From Pseudomonadota bacterium (GTDB lineage: Bacteria; Pseudomonadota; Gammaproteobacteria; Burkholderiales; Ferrovaceae): 64,000 nucleotides of DNA. Below the pieces are notes generated by a model. That model searched no databases and was not told the origin of the DNA. It saw nothing but the letters and a program-made list of their open reading frames with translations. Both the position numbers and the translations under genes were made by a program. The first letter of the stretch is position 1. Each line of letters starts with the position of its first letter. The stretch lies in the NCBI GenBank assembly GCA_021796835.1, contig JAKABO010000010.1:18387-82386 (forward strand), read 5' to 3'. Shown here one piece after another: positions 20,874 to 30,467 of the stretch.

Positions 20874-23099
20874 TTATATGCTTGCACTGAAGTTGAGACT
20901 GAACATTCGCCCCGGCAGGGTCCAGAACAAGGCATTTTTTTCCACGGTGGCACCGGCATAGGCAACCGTGTCCGTCCTGTTGAAGAGATCATCCAGTTGA
21001 AATTCCACCTTGGCATTCCTTGCCCAACCCAGGGAACCCAGGTCATACCCCGCCGCCAGATTGACGGTGGTGTAACTGCCGAAATGCGTATCGTTTCCGT
21101 TGATATCCGTTCCCCCCCAACGCGGCCCGATTTCCTTGGCGATCAGGGAGGCATTGGTTTTGTTGTGTTCGTACAGCATTCCCAGCGCCGCTGTGTTGGA
21201 GGGTGCATTGAATATCGGGGAGGGGCTGGTATATCCGTTAAAGGAGTAGTTGCCATAAGCATTGAACCCGGAGCCTAGGTTATAGGTGGCCTCTCCTTCT
21301 ACCCCCTGGTAATGCACGGCCCCGATGTTCTGGATGGTGAGCAGGTTTCCGACGCCGATTTGTTGTGATTGATTATTGTTGGTGATGTAATAGACATCCG
21401 CCGAAGCCGTCAATTTGCTGCTCTTGAAGACCGTCCCCAACTGGTAGTTCATGGTTTTTTCCGGGGCGAGGTACGACAGACCTGCCGAGGTATTGGGCTG
21501 GATCGGCTGATTCGGGTTGTAGAAGGAACCGAACAGCAGGGGCGCCACGAACCCCTCCGCTACCTGTCCGTAGGCAGACCAGTCATTCGAGATATAGTAG
21601 TGTGCATCCAGAGAGGGCAACGCAGCAGCCCAACTATGGGAATAGGCAAAGGCGCCGCCCACCGTGGTGTCGTAGGCGGCATTGTAGGTCCGGGTGAACT
21701 CGTTGAATTTCAGCCCGGGGGTGATGGACCACTTGCTGGTGGGGCGCCAGACATATTCCACATAGGGCTGAATGGTGTTCATGGAACTGGTTTCCGCCGG
21801 ATTTCCCCCGTTGGCCACTCCCGGGGTGGTGACGATGGATCCGGTTCCGCCGGTGGAGAGATCCACGTTGTTCATCCAGGATTGACGCAACTGACGCTCG
21901 ATCCACAGTCCGAAATTCAGGTCGTCGTTGCCCAGCGTCCGGGTAGCCCTCAGGATGTCTCCATAGGAGGTATACGTGGTCATACCGGTCAGTCCTGCAA
22001 TGTTTTGGTTTCCCGGGGTTGCGCCGCCCAGGAGAACGCCTCCGGGGTATGCCTCTGAAATATTGTCCGTCGTCCCATTTGGGTTATATCCATTCACGGC
22101 ATCATGGGCATAGGATGTGGTGTAGACCTTGTTGTCGACCTTCCAGTCGCCAAAACGGGTTTGCAGACCGATATAGTCAAAGTTCGAATTAAAGTTGTCG
22201 TTGTTGTAGCCCACATAGGCGCTACTCAGAGGATTCTGGTTCAAACCATAATGGGACCCATATTGGGCAATCTGCTGCGCCGTTGCCCCCGGTGAATCAT
22301 TCTGATAAGTATGGTTTTGCATGACTACCACGGTGATGGCCGTATCTTCGCTGAGGGGCTTGATGAACTTGGCAAAGACGTTGCCCCGCCGTTCGTTGTT
22401 GTTGGTCAGCGCCCCGTCGGTCTGGTAGTGGTTGTAATCAATGAACCCGCTGGCATCCCCGTAGTTCTGCATCACCCCCGTGTCATACTGGAATCCCACC
22501 AGACGGGAATTGAAACTGCCGATCTGGCTGCGCACCGTCGCGGTCGGGTCCCCCATCGGGTCGTTGGAACGAACGGCAATGGTCCCTCCATAGGTCGCAT
22601 CCCCCACCGTACTGGCCCGTCCCGGCCCCCGGTCCACGGTGACTTCGCCCGTATCCTGAGCCAGGAAATAACTGTTGACATGATGCGAGAAGTTGGCGCC
22701 GTCGACGAAGGGAATTCCATCGAAGGTGACGTTGTATTGCCCGTCGACGAAGGAACGCATGGTTAAGGACGGGTTTTCGTTTCCCCCCGGTCCGTTGGGA
22801 CTGATGGCCCAGACTCCGGGTGCGACGGCGGCATTGTCCACGTAACTGGAGGCACCGGTCTGGGTATTGTTGATGTAGTTGCGGTTGATGACGGACTGAG
22901 GTTCGGTGGCGCTCAGGGAGCCCTGGGTGGGGGCATTGGCCGGCGCCGATTCGGCGGGCGGGATGGCTTCGTTGCTGTTGCCCGCGCCGCTCGACACTGA
23001 GCCCAGATCATAGGCCCACAGGGTTCCCGGCAAGGCCGTCAGCATGGAGGCGTGAAACAGTCCTGAGATGAGCGGCTTCAGACGAAATTTCTTGTGCAT
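20874..23099 (-). CDS. TonB-dependent outer-membrane receptor
   Basis: Outer-membrane gated beta-barrel for uptake, probably of a ferric chelate. The 741-residue precursor has a signal peptide (about 1-28, ending WAYD), a plug domain with NPSLTMRSFVDGQYNVTFDG and DRGPGRASTVGDATYGGTI segments, and a 22-strand barrel ending in aromatic FSLNFSASI. The ATG at 23099 is chosen because the signal peptide starts there; an upstream GTG-frame adds fifteen unrelated residues. Two Fur-like boxes precede it. No TonB box is obvious to the eye, and the region between signal and plug is rich in Ala, Pro and Ser. The ligand cannot be deduced. Confidence 0.92.
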   Translation of the reverse strand: MHKKFRLKPLISGLFHASMLTALPGTLWAYDLGSVSSGAGNSNEAIPPAESAPANAPTQGSLSATEPQSVINRNYINNTQTGASSYVDNAAVAPGVWAISPNGPGGNENPSLTMRSFVDGQYNVTFDGIPFVDGANFSHHVNSYFLAQDTGEVTVDRGPGRASTVGDATYGGTIAVRSNDPMGDPTATVRSQIGSFNSRLVGFQYDTGVMQNYGDASGFIDYNHYQTDGALTNNNERRGNVFAKFIKPLSEDTAITVVVMQNHTYQNDSPGATAQQIAQYGSHYGLNQNPLSSAYVGYNNDNFNSNFDYIGLQTRFGDWKVDNKVYTTSYAHDAVNGYNPNGTTDNISEAYPGGVLLGGATPGNQNIAGLTGMTTYTSYGDILRATRTLGNDDLNFGLWIERQLRQSWMNNVDLSTGGTGSIVTTPGVANGGNPAETSSMNTIQPYVEYVWRPTSKWSITPGLKFNEFTRTYNAAYDTTVGGAFAYSHSWAAALPSLDAHYYISNDWSAYGQVAEGFVAPLLFGSFYNPNQPIQPNTSAGLSYLAPEKTMNYQLGTVFKSSKLTASADVYYITNNNQSQQIGVGNLLTIQNIGAVHYQGVEGEATYNLGSGFNAYGNYSFNGYTSPSPIFNAPSNTAALGMLYEHNKTNASLIAKEIGPRWGGTDINGNDTHFGSYTTVNLAAGYDLGSLGWARNAKVEFQLDDLFNRTDTVAYAGATVEKNALFWTLPGRMFSLNFSASI

Positions 23100-23158
23100 G
23101 GCGCGTATTCCTGTCACTAACGTGAACGGCTCTGGACATGCCATTCATGATTTGCAAA

Positions 23159-23197
23159 TGATATTCGTTATCATATAGCAAATAAGAATCATTATCA
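23159..23197 (-). promoter_or_regulatory. Two tandem Fur-like boxes upstream of the TonB-dependent receptor
   Basis: TGATATTCGTTATCA (23159-23173, palindromic TGATA/TATCA) and, on the minus strand, TGATAATGATTCTTA (23183-23197) both resemble the 7-1-7 Fur consensus TGATAATNATTATCA. They start 60 bases upstream of the receptor ATG, in an AT-rich promoter region. Iron repression of the receptor-exbBD-tonB operon is the natural reading. Confidence 0.75.
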
Positions 23198-23239
23198 ATA
23201 GATAACTGAAAGATTCTGAACGCGGGGGGAGATCTGGCG

Positions 23240-25057
23240 TTACCAGGTGAGGTGGAGGGTGGTTCCCGAGGAAGAGGAGGTGATGGTCAGGGTAATGCCC
23301 AATTGTTGGGCGCGGCGGTAGAGGTGCGGTAATCCCCGTCCTGAACGCGTGGTTGCCATATCAAAGCCCTGTCCATCGTCGCGGACTTCCAGATGGTGGG
23401 CGCCGACACTGAAAAATACATGACGGGCGTGACTGTGTTTGGCAATATTCGTGAAGATTTCCTGGACCATGCGCATCAATTGCAACGTGTTGGAGGTGCT
23501 GGGAAAAGGCAACCTGGGTGAATCCTCTACCTGCCAGTGCAAAATGGCTCGGCTGGATTCCATGAGGGACTCCAGGCGCTCGCGCAGACTTCCCATCTGG
23601 GTTGCAAGATCCGTGGGATCTCCATCCAGAGAATCAATCATGAGGCGCAAATCTTCCAGGGCAGAGCGCAACGTCTGCTGAAGGGGCAGTAATTGGGGCG
23701 GCTGCCGTTCGGCCTGGACCAGGGCACTCACCAGATAACCCCCCAGTCCGTCGTGCAGGTCGCGCATGATGCGCTCCCTTTCTCCAAATACGGCCTGGCG
23801 CATTTCCAGGGTCTGGCGTTCCTGGTAACTTTGCGCCAGGGTTCGGCTCTTTTCTGCCACCATGGAATTCAAGTCTCGATTCAGGGTTTCGAATAAAACC
23901 AGGGAACGGTCAAAACGCAGGAGCAGGAGGAATGCGATGGCAATTCCCAGAACGGTGGAGCCCCAATAAAAGATGAAAACCGGAATCTCGCGCTGGGCGT
24001 GGAGAATATAGGCCAGGTCATGGTACCCCGTCAGGGCGGAAAACAGGATGGAAAAGAACAGGAGCCAGGTTTCGCTGGGCAGACACTGGTGGCGAAACTG
24101 GTAAATGGTGAACAGAATATACAGGGAAATCGCGCTGTACCCCAGGCCCAGCAGGCCGAACCCGCGAAACAGATAGGGCGAGGGGAGCAGAAAGATCAGA
24201 AATGGGCCCACGGTCGTATAGATCAGAAAAATTTTTTCGAGGGTAGGGCGCTGAACCTTGACGAAGCGGTGGATCAGAAGCAGGAGGCAATAGATGTAAC
24301 ACATGACGGCGGTCAGTTCCAGCCATAACCATTGATGGTGAGTGAGCCAGGGGACTTCCTGAATGAAGAAAACGGCGGTGTAGAGGGCGCTGAATCCGCC
24401 GCACAGTGAGAACATGAGGTAGAGGGTTTCCTGGCGCCGTCTCAACCAGATGATGAACAAGATGAAGGAGAGCAGCAGGAGCAGGGTGAAGGAGATGGTG
24501 GGGACGATGACCTCGCGGAAATACCGGGCGTTGTAGGCGGGTCTCAATGTGGCGTCGGGACCTATCTGGAAGGGGCTCAGACCGGATTCTTCCTGGGCAT
24601 AGCCGAGGAGATTCAATACGATCTGGTTCTCCCCGGCGTGGAGGAGCGGGCCTGGAAAACTGAAGAATGAAGGGCGGTAACTGTTATGGCTGACGGGCTC
24701 GGTGAAACGTCCTCCGGAGCCGACCAGCTGGCCGTTGATGAATATTTGGGCATTGACGCTCAGGCGCGGGAGATAGACGGCCCAAAGGTCATTGGGAGAG
24801 CGGTCGAGCGTGAAGGAAAAACGATACCAGCCGAAGCCCCCTTTGAAGGGATGACTCAGATCCCAGTTATCCGGCAGTTGGACGGGAGTCCAGCGGGACT
24901 GTGGCCAGGTGGGGGGAGTCTGGCTCTGATCGAAGACAAACTCCCCATGATCCAGCCGTTTCACCTCTGCGTTGGCATCAGACAGCAGCAGACCCATGAA
25001 GAGGAGGCCCAGAAAGGGCATCCAGGAAAAGAGTTTTGCGAATGGATTTCTGGCCAT
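23240..25057 (-). CDS. 7TM-DISM sensor histidine kinase (NarX/DegS-type HisKA_3)
   Basis: Two-component sensor for the adjacent NarL-type regulator. The 605-residue protein has a signal peptide (about 10-30), a periplasmic beta-sandwich resembling carbohydrate-binding domains (WYRFSFTLDRSPND, INGQLVGSGG), seven TM helices (about 190-395), a coiled linker, HisKA_3 dimerisation helix with RDLHDGLGG (phospho-His) and an HATPase domain with DDGQGFD and GRGLPHLYRRAQQLG. The ATG at 25057 follows the regulator stop by 16 bases; the best ribosome-site match (AGGAGGT) is 18 bases upstream, farther than usual. The signal sensed is unknown. Confidence 0.9.
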   Translation of the reverse strand: MARNPFAKLFSWMPFLGLLFMGLLLSDANAEVKRLDHGEFVFDQSQTPPTWPQSRWTPVQLPDNWDLSHPFKGGFGWYRFSFTLDRSPNDLWAVYLPRLSVNAQIFINGQLVGSGGRFTEPVSHNSYRPSFFSFPGPLLHAGENQIVLNLLGYAQEESGLSPFQIGPDATLRPAYNARYFREVIVPTISFTLLLLLSFILFIIWLRRRQETLYLMFSLCGGFSALYTAVFFIQEVPWLTHHQWLWLELTAVMCYIYCLLLLIHRFVKVQRPTLEKIFLIYTTVGPFLIFLLPSPYLFRGFGLLGLGYSAISLYILFTIYQFRHQCLPSETWLLFFSILFSALTGYHDLAYILHAQREIPVFIFYWGSTVLGIAIAFLLLLRFDRSLVLFETLNRDLNSMVAEKSRTLAQSYQERQTLEMRQAVFGERERIMRDLHDGLGGYLVSALVQAERQPPQLLPLQQTLRSALEDLRLMIDSLDGDPTDLATQMGSLRERLESLMESSRAILHWQVEDSPRLPFPSTSNTLQLMRMVQEIFTNIAKHSHARHVFFSVGAHHLEVRDDGQGFDMATTRSGRGLPHLYRRAQQLGITLTITSSSSGTTLHLTW

Positions 25058-25073
25058 CTTGGTCGGGACCGGG

Positions 25074-25742
25074 TTACCTCCTGTTTTTGATGAGTCCCAG
25101 TTGAACCGCTTCCTGGGTGGCTTCAATATTCGAATGTACGGAAAGTTTTTCATAAATCCGGCGGATGTGCGTGCCAACGGTATTGTTGCTGATGTTGAGC
25201 AAGGAAGCGATCTCGTTGCGTTTGTACCCCTTGGTGATCAGATTGAGGATATCCTTTTCCCGTTCTGTCAGGGCCACCTGAGGAGTCGTGGGGGTGGATT
25301 TTTCCCATTCCCCGAATTGACTGAGAAGGAAACGGGCGACCTTGGGGTTGATGGGACTTCCCCCGTCGATCAGCATCAGCAGATTGTCGGCAATGGTCGT
25401 GAAGGAACTGTCCTTGAGAAGATAGCCACGCGCACCCGCCTTGAGGGCATTCACCACGTGCTGTTCATCACCGAAAACAGTCAGGACCAGAGACTCCGTC
25501 GGACTCTGGCTGTTGTGGATCTGACGAATCAGGTCGAGTCCCGAACCATCGGGAAGTCCCAGGTCGATCAGTGCGACACGCGGAGGATGTGCAAGAAAGG
25601 CTTCCTGTCCTGCGCGCAGTGATCCTGTGGCTGCAATGACCTGAAGGAGCGGATGCGCGCTGATGGCCTCAACCAAGCGCTCTCGAGTGATGGGCTCGTC
25701 CTCGACGATCAGGACGGAGTTGCGTTGGGTGGGCGGGATCAT
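25074..25742 (-). CDS. NarL/FixJ-family response regulator
   Basis: Cytosolic transcription regulator partner of the downstream 7TM kinase. The 222-residue product has a receiver domain (about 8-120: VEDE acidic pair, phospho-acceptor Asp in ALIDLGLPDGSG near 59, and a C-terminal YLLKD lysine) and a LuxR-type HTH (about 157-215: LTEREKDILNLITKGYKRNEIA). It is the first gene of a two-gene operon. Nearby candidates for control are the TonB receptor operon just downstream. Confidence 0.93.
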   Translation of the reverse strand: MIPPTQRNSVLIVEDEPITRERLVEAISAHPLLQVIAATGSLRAGQEAFLAHPPRVALIDLGLPDGSGLDLIRQIHNSQSPTESLVLTVFGDEQHVVNALKAGARGYLLKDSSFTTIADNLLMLIDGGSPINPKVARFLLSQFGEWEKSTPTTPQVALTEREKDILNLITKGYKRNEIASLLNISNNTVGTHIRRIYEKLSVHSNIEATQEAVQLGLIKNRR

Positions 25743-25843
25743 GGCGGAGGTCCAGAGAGGGAAAATTCGGTCGAGTGCGGGAGAGCATACTGGCTCGATG
25801 ACTTTCTGACCATCACCGGAACAGGTGATTCACGAGGTTTGGA

Positions 25844-26827
25844 TCAGACGGCCATGGGTGCTGTCAGGGAAGGGTGATGCTGGTAGGCTTCCAGGATGAA
25901 ATCTTCGGGTTGAATCTGCTCCAGCCATTCGGGCGCGTACTGTCCCGTTTCGGCATAGGCAGGAATGCGGGGGGAAAGAGACAGACGGGGAGCGGGGTAG
26001 GGCGCTCGTTTCAGTTGGGTTTCCAGCATGGGCAGGTGATTTTCATAAATGTGTGCGTCCCCGATGAAATAGGTGAACCAGCGTGGGCGATATCCGCTCA
26101 GATGACCCATCAGGGTCAGCAGGGCTGCGCCCTCGGCCAGGTTGAAGGGAGCCCCCAGCCCCAGATCGTTGCTGCGGATATACAGACAAAGGGAGAGTTC
26201 CCGGGTTTCGGGGTTGGCCAGAAACTGATAAAGCAGGTGGCAGGGTGGGAGCGCCATTTCGTCCAGTTGCGCCCAGTTCCAGCCATGGAACAGGATGCGA
26301 CGGCTGGTTGGATCGGACATGAGCGTATCGAGACAGGCGCGCAGTTGATCGATGGCCTTGTAAAGCAGGAGGCGGGGATGACCTGCAGGGTCGGGTAGGG
26401 TACAGAGGGGCTGGAAGCCCTGGTCCAGGGCACGTTGAGTTTGAGCCGCATGTTGTGGATGGGTCAGGTCGATTTCCTTGTATGCCGGCCAGGCGCGCCA
26501 TTGAACGCCGTAAAGCGGACCCAGGTCATCGATCCCCTGGCGGAAGGGGTTATTGAGCCAGGCGGCATTGTCATTGGCATTCTGGTCCCATACCCGACAT
26601 CCCAGAGCACGAAAGTTTGCTGCATTGCGGTAACCACGCAAAAAACCTACCAATTCTCCCATGGCCGAACGGAAGGCCAGTTTGCGGGTGGTCAGGGCAG
26701 GGAATTCCCGAGCCAGGTCAAAACGCAGCATGGCCCCCGGCAAACTCAAGGTGCGGATGCCCGTACGGTTGGACTGCCAGGTTCCCTGGGTCAGGACGGT
26801 ACGAATGAGGTCGAGATAGGACTGCAC
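25844..26827 (-). CDS. thyA: Thymidylate synthase
   Basis: Converts dUMP to dTMP with methylene-tetrahydrofolate. Motifs include the dUMP-site [12 protein letters not shown], catalytic Cys in [10 protein letters not shown] and the folate-binding GDAHIYENH. The product is about 327 residues; the excess over the 264-residue E. coli enzyme sits mainly in an insertion after the YKEIDL segment, seen in a longer bacterial subfamily. The GTG at 26827 is preferred: [12 protein letters not shown] aligns with the usual N-terminus and AAGGGG lies seven bases upstream, whereas ATGs at 26857 and 26845 have no ribosome site. It is divergent from the aminopeptidase gene, 71 bases away. Confidence 0.93.
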   Translation of the reverse strand: MQSYLDLIRTVLTQGTWQSNRTGIRTLSLPGAMLRFDLAREFPALTTRKLAFRSAMGELVGFLRGYRNAANFRALGCRVWDQNANDNAAWLNNPFRQGIDDLGPLYGVQWRAWPAYKEIDLTHPQHAAQTQRALDQGFQPLCTLPDPAGHPRLLLYKAIDQLRACLDTLMSDPTSRRILFHGWNWAQLDEMALPPCHLLYQFLANPETRELSLCLYIRSNDLGLGAPFNLAEGAALLTLMGHLSGYRPRWFTYFIGDAHIYENHLPMLETQLKRAPYPAPRLSLSPRIPAYAETGQYAPEWLEQIQPEDFILEAYQHHPSLTAPMAV

Positions 26828-26898
26828 GATGAAACCCCTTGTCATGGAGGTGCCCATGATACCATTGGCAATCGTTCGAATCCTTGTGGTTGCCTTCC

Positions 26899-28443
26899 AT
26901 GTCCGTGTCTCACGTCCCCTCGCCCGCTGGTCTTCCCGTATTTCCTGAATTGAACGGATTGACCGAAATCCCTCATTTCATGGTGGCGGAATGGACCCCG
27001 GCGGAGTGGGTGAGACAGGGCGTGTTTCACGTTCTGGTCGTGTTACCTGAGGCGCCTGAGGACGGGGGTACGGGCCCGGGCCAGGAGACTCTGAATGCGC
27101 TGCGCCAACGACGGGCCCAGTCGGAAGTTTGCGCGTCTCAAAAAAAGAAGAAGGGATTCGACCCCCATGTGGCCATGCTGTCGGACGGCGTCCTCGTCTC
27201 CTGGGTCTGGCTGGCGGGTGCGTCCCGGAACTTTGAACGACATACCCGGCTGCGGCAAGCCCTCCAGCCTTTGCTCGAAGAGAAACCCACGCATCTGGCG
27301 GTCTGGTTCAGCGGGCAGGAATCCTCTTCCGAGCGGGAAGAGATTCTCTACACCCTGACGCTCAATGGGCGATCCTTGCCGAGTGCCCAACGTGCCGCCT
27401 GGGGTGGGGTAAAGGCATGGTTTCTGCTGGGTTCACCCCCCCCTCCCGACCTTTCTGCGCGTCCGGTTTCCCTGGCGCTCGCCAATACCTTGACGCGGGC
27501 CTTGACGGTGCTCCCCCCGAATCGGCTGACTCCGGCAAACTATCGCGAATTCCTTCGACAGTGGGCACGGGAAGAGCGTTGGGATTGGGAAGAATATGGG
27601 GTGGAACGTTTGCAGACCCTGGGGGCAGGGGCATTTCTGGCGGTGGCACAAGGCAGTGCAGAAGCTGATGCGGCGATTGTCCATTTGACCTGGTCTCATC
27701 CCCAGGCCGCCCATCGAGTGGCTCTGGTGGGAAAGGGGATCTGTTTCGATACCGGCGGCCTCAATCTCAAACCGGCACGCTACATGCAGGGCATGCATGG
27801 AGATATGAATGGTTCCGCCGTGGTTCTGGGGCTCATGCAGGCCATCGCCCGCCTCCAGTTGCCGCTGGTCGTGGATGCCTGGTTGGCGATTGCCCAGAAC
27901 TCAGTGGGTCCTCGGGCTTATCGTCAGAATGAAATCGTGACGACGCTGGAGGGAACTACCCTGGAAGTCGTTCATACCGATGCAGAAGGGCGGATGGTTT
28001 TGGCTGACACACTGACGCTGGCGGCACGACAGAAACCCGACCTGATCGTGGACTTTGCCACTTTGACCGGGAGTATGCATACCGCATTGGGAAGCCGGTA
28101 CAGCGGGTTGTTCACTACGTCGGCGGTGCTTGCCCGCCTGGCGGAAGAGGCCGGAAAGAGCAGCGGTGAGCGTGTGTGGGTGTTTCCTCAGGATGAAGAC
28201 TACGATGAGGCATTGGAAAGTTCAGTGGCGGACATCAAGCAGTGTACCTTGGAGGGTGAAGCCGACCACATTCTGGCTGCCCGTTTCCTGTCCCGTTTCA
28301 CGGCACAGTTGCCCTGGGTTCATATGGATCTCTCCGCTTCGCTTCACCCCGAGGGGTTGGGTGCCGTGGCGACGGAAGTGACGGGCTTCGGGGTGCGCTG
28401 GGGGGTCGAATTTCTGGACAAGTGGATAAAAAATCCTTTATAA
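26899..28443 (+). CDS. Leucyl aminopeptidase (M17 family)
   Basis: Cytosolic di-metal exopeptidase removing N-terminal residues. The 514-residue protein has a divergent N-terminal domain and a well-kept catalytic domain: [14 protein letters not shown] (metal Lys/Asp and substrate loop), MHGDMNGSA, and the M17 signature [14 protein letters not shown], which normally begins with Asn. Its N-terminal half is less like PepA than like the shorter PepB/leucyl aminopeptidase group. The ATG at 26899 lacks a strong ribosome site, and a TTG at 26884 could extend it by five residues. Confidence 0.9.
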   Translation: MSVSHVPSPAGLPVFPELNGLTEIPHFMVAEWTPAEWVRQGVFHVLVVLPEAPEDGGTGPGQETLNALRQRRAQSEVCASQKKKKGFDPHVAMLSDGVLVSWVWLAGASRNFERHTRLRQALQPLLEEKPTHLAVWFSGQESSSEREEILYTLTLNGRSLPSAQRAAWGGVKAWFLLGSPPPPDLSARPVSLALANTLTRALTVLPPNRLTPANYREFLRQWAREERWDWEEYGVERLQTLGAGAFLAVAQGSAEADAAIVHLTWSHPQAAHRVALVGKGICFDTGGLNLKPARYMQGMHGDMNGSAVVLGLMQAIARLQLPLVVDAWLAIAQNSVGPRAYRQNEIVTTLEGTTLEVVHTDAEGRMVLADTLTLAARQKPDLIVDFATLTGSMHTALGSRYSGLFTTSAVLARLAEEAGKSSGERVWVFPQDEDYDEALESSVADIKQCTLEGEADHILAARFLSRFTAQLPWVHMDLSASLHPEGLGAVATEVTGFGVRWGVEFLDKWIKNPL

Positions 28444-28478
28444 TCTCCAGGATTGAGTAGTGTGGTGTCTCTAGCAGT

Positions 28479-28498
28479 GGGCCTCGGGCCCTTTTTTT
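28479..28498 (+). terminator. Leader terminator/attenuator upstream of rimP
   Basis: A GC-only stem GGGCC (28479-28483) and GGCCC (28487-28491) with a three-base TCG loop is followed by seven T. It sits 36 bases after the aminopeptidase stop and 38 bases before the rimP ATG. It may end the aminopeptidase transcript or act as an attenuator in the rimP-nusA leader, as leader terminators are known in such operons. Confidence 0.65.
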
Positions 28499-28535
28499 AT
28501 TTGTGTGATTTCAGGGAATAGGTTACCAGGCGAAT

Positions 28536-28961
28536 ATGGATCTCGTGGGATTGGTGGATAAAACAGTGACAGGACTGGGCTATGAGTTCGTGGAACTCGA
28601 ACGCGCAGGCCGGGGGTTGTTACGTGTTTTCATCGATCATCCCAATGGGATCGGTGTGGAGGATTGCGCTACGGTCAGTCATCAGTTGACCCGCCTGTTC
28701 GGTGTGGAAGAAGTGCCCTATGAACGGCTCGAAGTATCCTCACCCGGTTTGGATCGACCGTTGAATAAGACCGCCGATTTCGAACGGTTTTTAGGGCGCG
28801 AGGTCAAAGTCAAACTGCGCATTCCTCATGCAGGTCAGAGAAATTTTTTGGGGCGTCTTGAAGCAGTGACTGAACAGACCCTTACTTTGGCAACCTCGGC
28901 GGGATTATTGGATATGGCGCGCGAAGATATCGAACGTGCCCGTCTCGTGCCGGAATTGTGA
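28536..28961 (+). CDS. rimP: Ribosome maturation factor RimP
   Basis: 30S subunit assembly factor. The 141-residue product has the family layout: [17 protein letters not shown] start, [15 protein letters not shown], the SHQL segment, the highly conserved [11 protein letters not shown] near residues 65-75, and a C-terminal SH3-like fold. It leads the conserved nusA-infB operon; the stop overlaps a GTG at the head of the nusA frame. Confidence 0.96.
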   Translation: MDLVGLVDKTVTGLGYEFVELERAGRGLLRVFIDHPNGIGVEDCATVSHQLTRLFGVEEVPYERLEVSSPGLDRPLNKTADFERFLGREVKVKLRIPHAGQRNFLGRLEAVTEQTLTLATSAGLLDMAREDIERARLVPEL

Positions 28962-28975
28962 GTGGAGAGAACAGA

Positions 28976-30451
28976 ATGAGCAAGGAAGTACTGTTGTTGG
29001 TCGATGCGCTGGCGCGGGAGAAAAACGTTTCGCCCGAGATCGTGTTTGTGGCACTGGAACAGGCTCTGGCATCGGCCACCCGTAAGAAGCATGGGGAGGA
29101 AGACATCGATGTGCGGGTCAGCATCGATCGTCATACCGGCGATTTCCAGTCCTATCGGCGCTGGCGTGTCGTGGAGGATCAGGAATGGCTGTCCGAATTC
29201 CAGGAATTGCCCCTGTCCCAGGTACGCGTAACCAATCCGGACGCTCAAGCCGGGGAGATCATCGAGACTCCCCTGGAGCCCGTCGAGTTTGGACGTATTG
29301 GGGCACAGGCAGCCAAGCAGGTGATTTTTCAGAAAATCCGGGATGCGGAACGGGAACAGATTCTGGCGGATTTCCTGCAACGACAGGACAATCTGGTCAG
29401 CGGCCTGGTCAAGCGCCAGGAACGCGGGAATTACATCGTGGAATCTGGTCGGGTCGAAGCCCTGCTGCCACGCGATCAGTTGATTCAGCGCGAAAATTTG
29501 CGTATTGGCGATCGGGTTCGCGCCTACTTGCTCCGGGTCGAGCGTGGTGGACGAGGGCCTCAGGTGATTTTATCGCGTGTGGTCCCGGAATTCCTGATCA
29601 AATTGTTTGAACTGGAAGTGCCGGAAATCGAGGAAGGCTTGTTGGAGATCAAGGCAGCGGCCCGTGACCCCGGTGTTCGCGCCAAGATTGCCGTTCATTC
29701 CAAAGATCGGCGTATCGACCCCATCGGAACCTGTGTCGGAATGCGGGGATCACGGGTACAAGCCGTGATTTCGGAATTGGGTGGGGAACGAGTCGACATT
29801 ATTCTATGGTCGGAAGACCCCGCTCAGTTTGTGATCAATGCGCTGGCACCTGCAGAGGTCAATTCCATTCGCGTGGATGAAGAATCCCACAGCATGGACG
29901 TGGTGGTGGACGAAGATCATCTGGCGCAGGCGATTGGCCGGAATGGACAAAATGTTCGCCTGGCCTCGGAGTTGACCGGTTGGTCGCTCAATATCATGAC
30001 CGAAGATCAGGCCCAGGAAAAGGATGAGGTGGAAACACTGCGCTTGCGCAATTTGTTTGTGACGCGCCTGGATGTGGACGAAGAGGTGGCGGACATCCTG
30101 ATTCAAGAGGGGTTTTCCAGTCTGGAAGAGGTTGCTTACGTGCCCAAACTGGAGATGCTGTCGATTGCGGCCTTCGACGAAGATACGGTGAATGAGTTGC
30201 GGAGTCGGGCGCGCAATGCTTTGCTGACGGAAGCGATCGCCACGGAAGAAAAGGTTGAACATGCAGTGGAAGATTTGAGACATATGGCGGGAATGGATCC
30301 AGAAACTGCGGTTCTATTGGCTTCAAAGGGAATTCATACGGTGCAGGATCTGGCAGATCTGGCGGTGGATGAACTGGAAGAATTGACGGGACTGACGCAA
30401 GAACGCGCCAGTGCCCTGATCATGGCGGCGCGCGCTCCGCTGTTTGAGTAA
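28976..30451 (+). CDS. nusA: Transcription termination/antitermination factor NusA
   Basis: RNA polymerase-associated factor controlling pausing, termination and antitermination. The 491-residue protein has the N-terminal RNAP-binding domain ([18 protein letters not shown]), S1 (about 130-200), two KH domains ([36 protein letters not shown]) and two C-terminal acidic helix-hairpin-helix repeats as in proteobacterial NusA. The start at 28976 fits the family and has a GGAGAG site; a GTG at 28958 overlapping the rimP stop would add six residues. Confidence 0.97.
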   Translation: MSKEVLLLVDALAREKNVSPEIVFVALEQALASATRKKHGEEDIDVRVSIDRHTGDFQSYRRWRVVEDQEWLSEFQELPLSQVRVTNPDAQAGEIIETPLEPVEFGRIGAQAAKQVIFQKIRDAEREQILADFLQRQDNLVSGLVKRQERGNYIVESGRVEALLPRDQLIQRENLRIGDRVRAYLLRVERGGRGPQVILSRVVPEFLIKLFELEVPEIEEGLLEIKAAARDPGVRAKIAVHSKDRRIDPIGTCVGMRGSRVQAVISELGGERVDIILWSEDPAQFVINALAPAEVNSIRVDEESHSMDVVVDEDHLAQAIGRNGQNVRLASELTGWSLNIMTEDQAQEKDEVETLRLRNLFVTRLDVDEEVADILIQEGFSSLEEVAYVPKLEMLSIAAFDEDTVNELRSRARNALLTEAIATEEKVEHAVEDLRHMAGMDPETAVLLASKGIHTVQDLADLAVDELEELTGLTQERASALIMAARAPLFE

Positions 30452-30467
30452 TCAGGAGACATCAACC

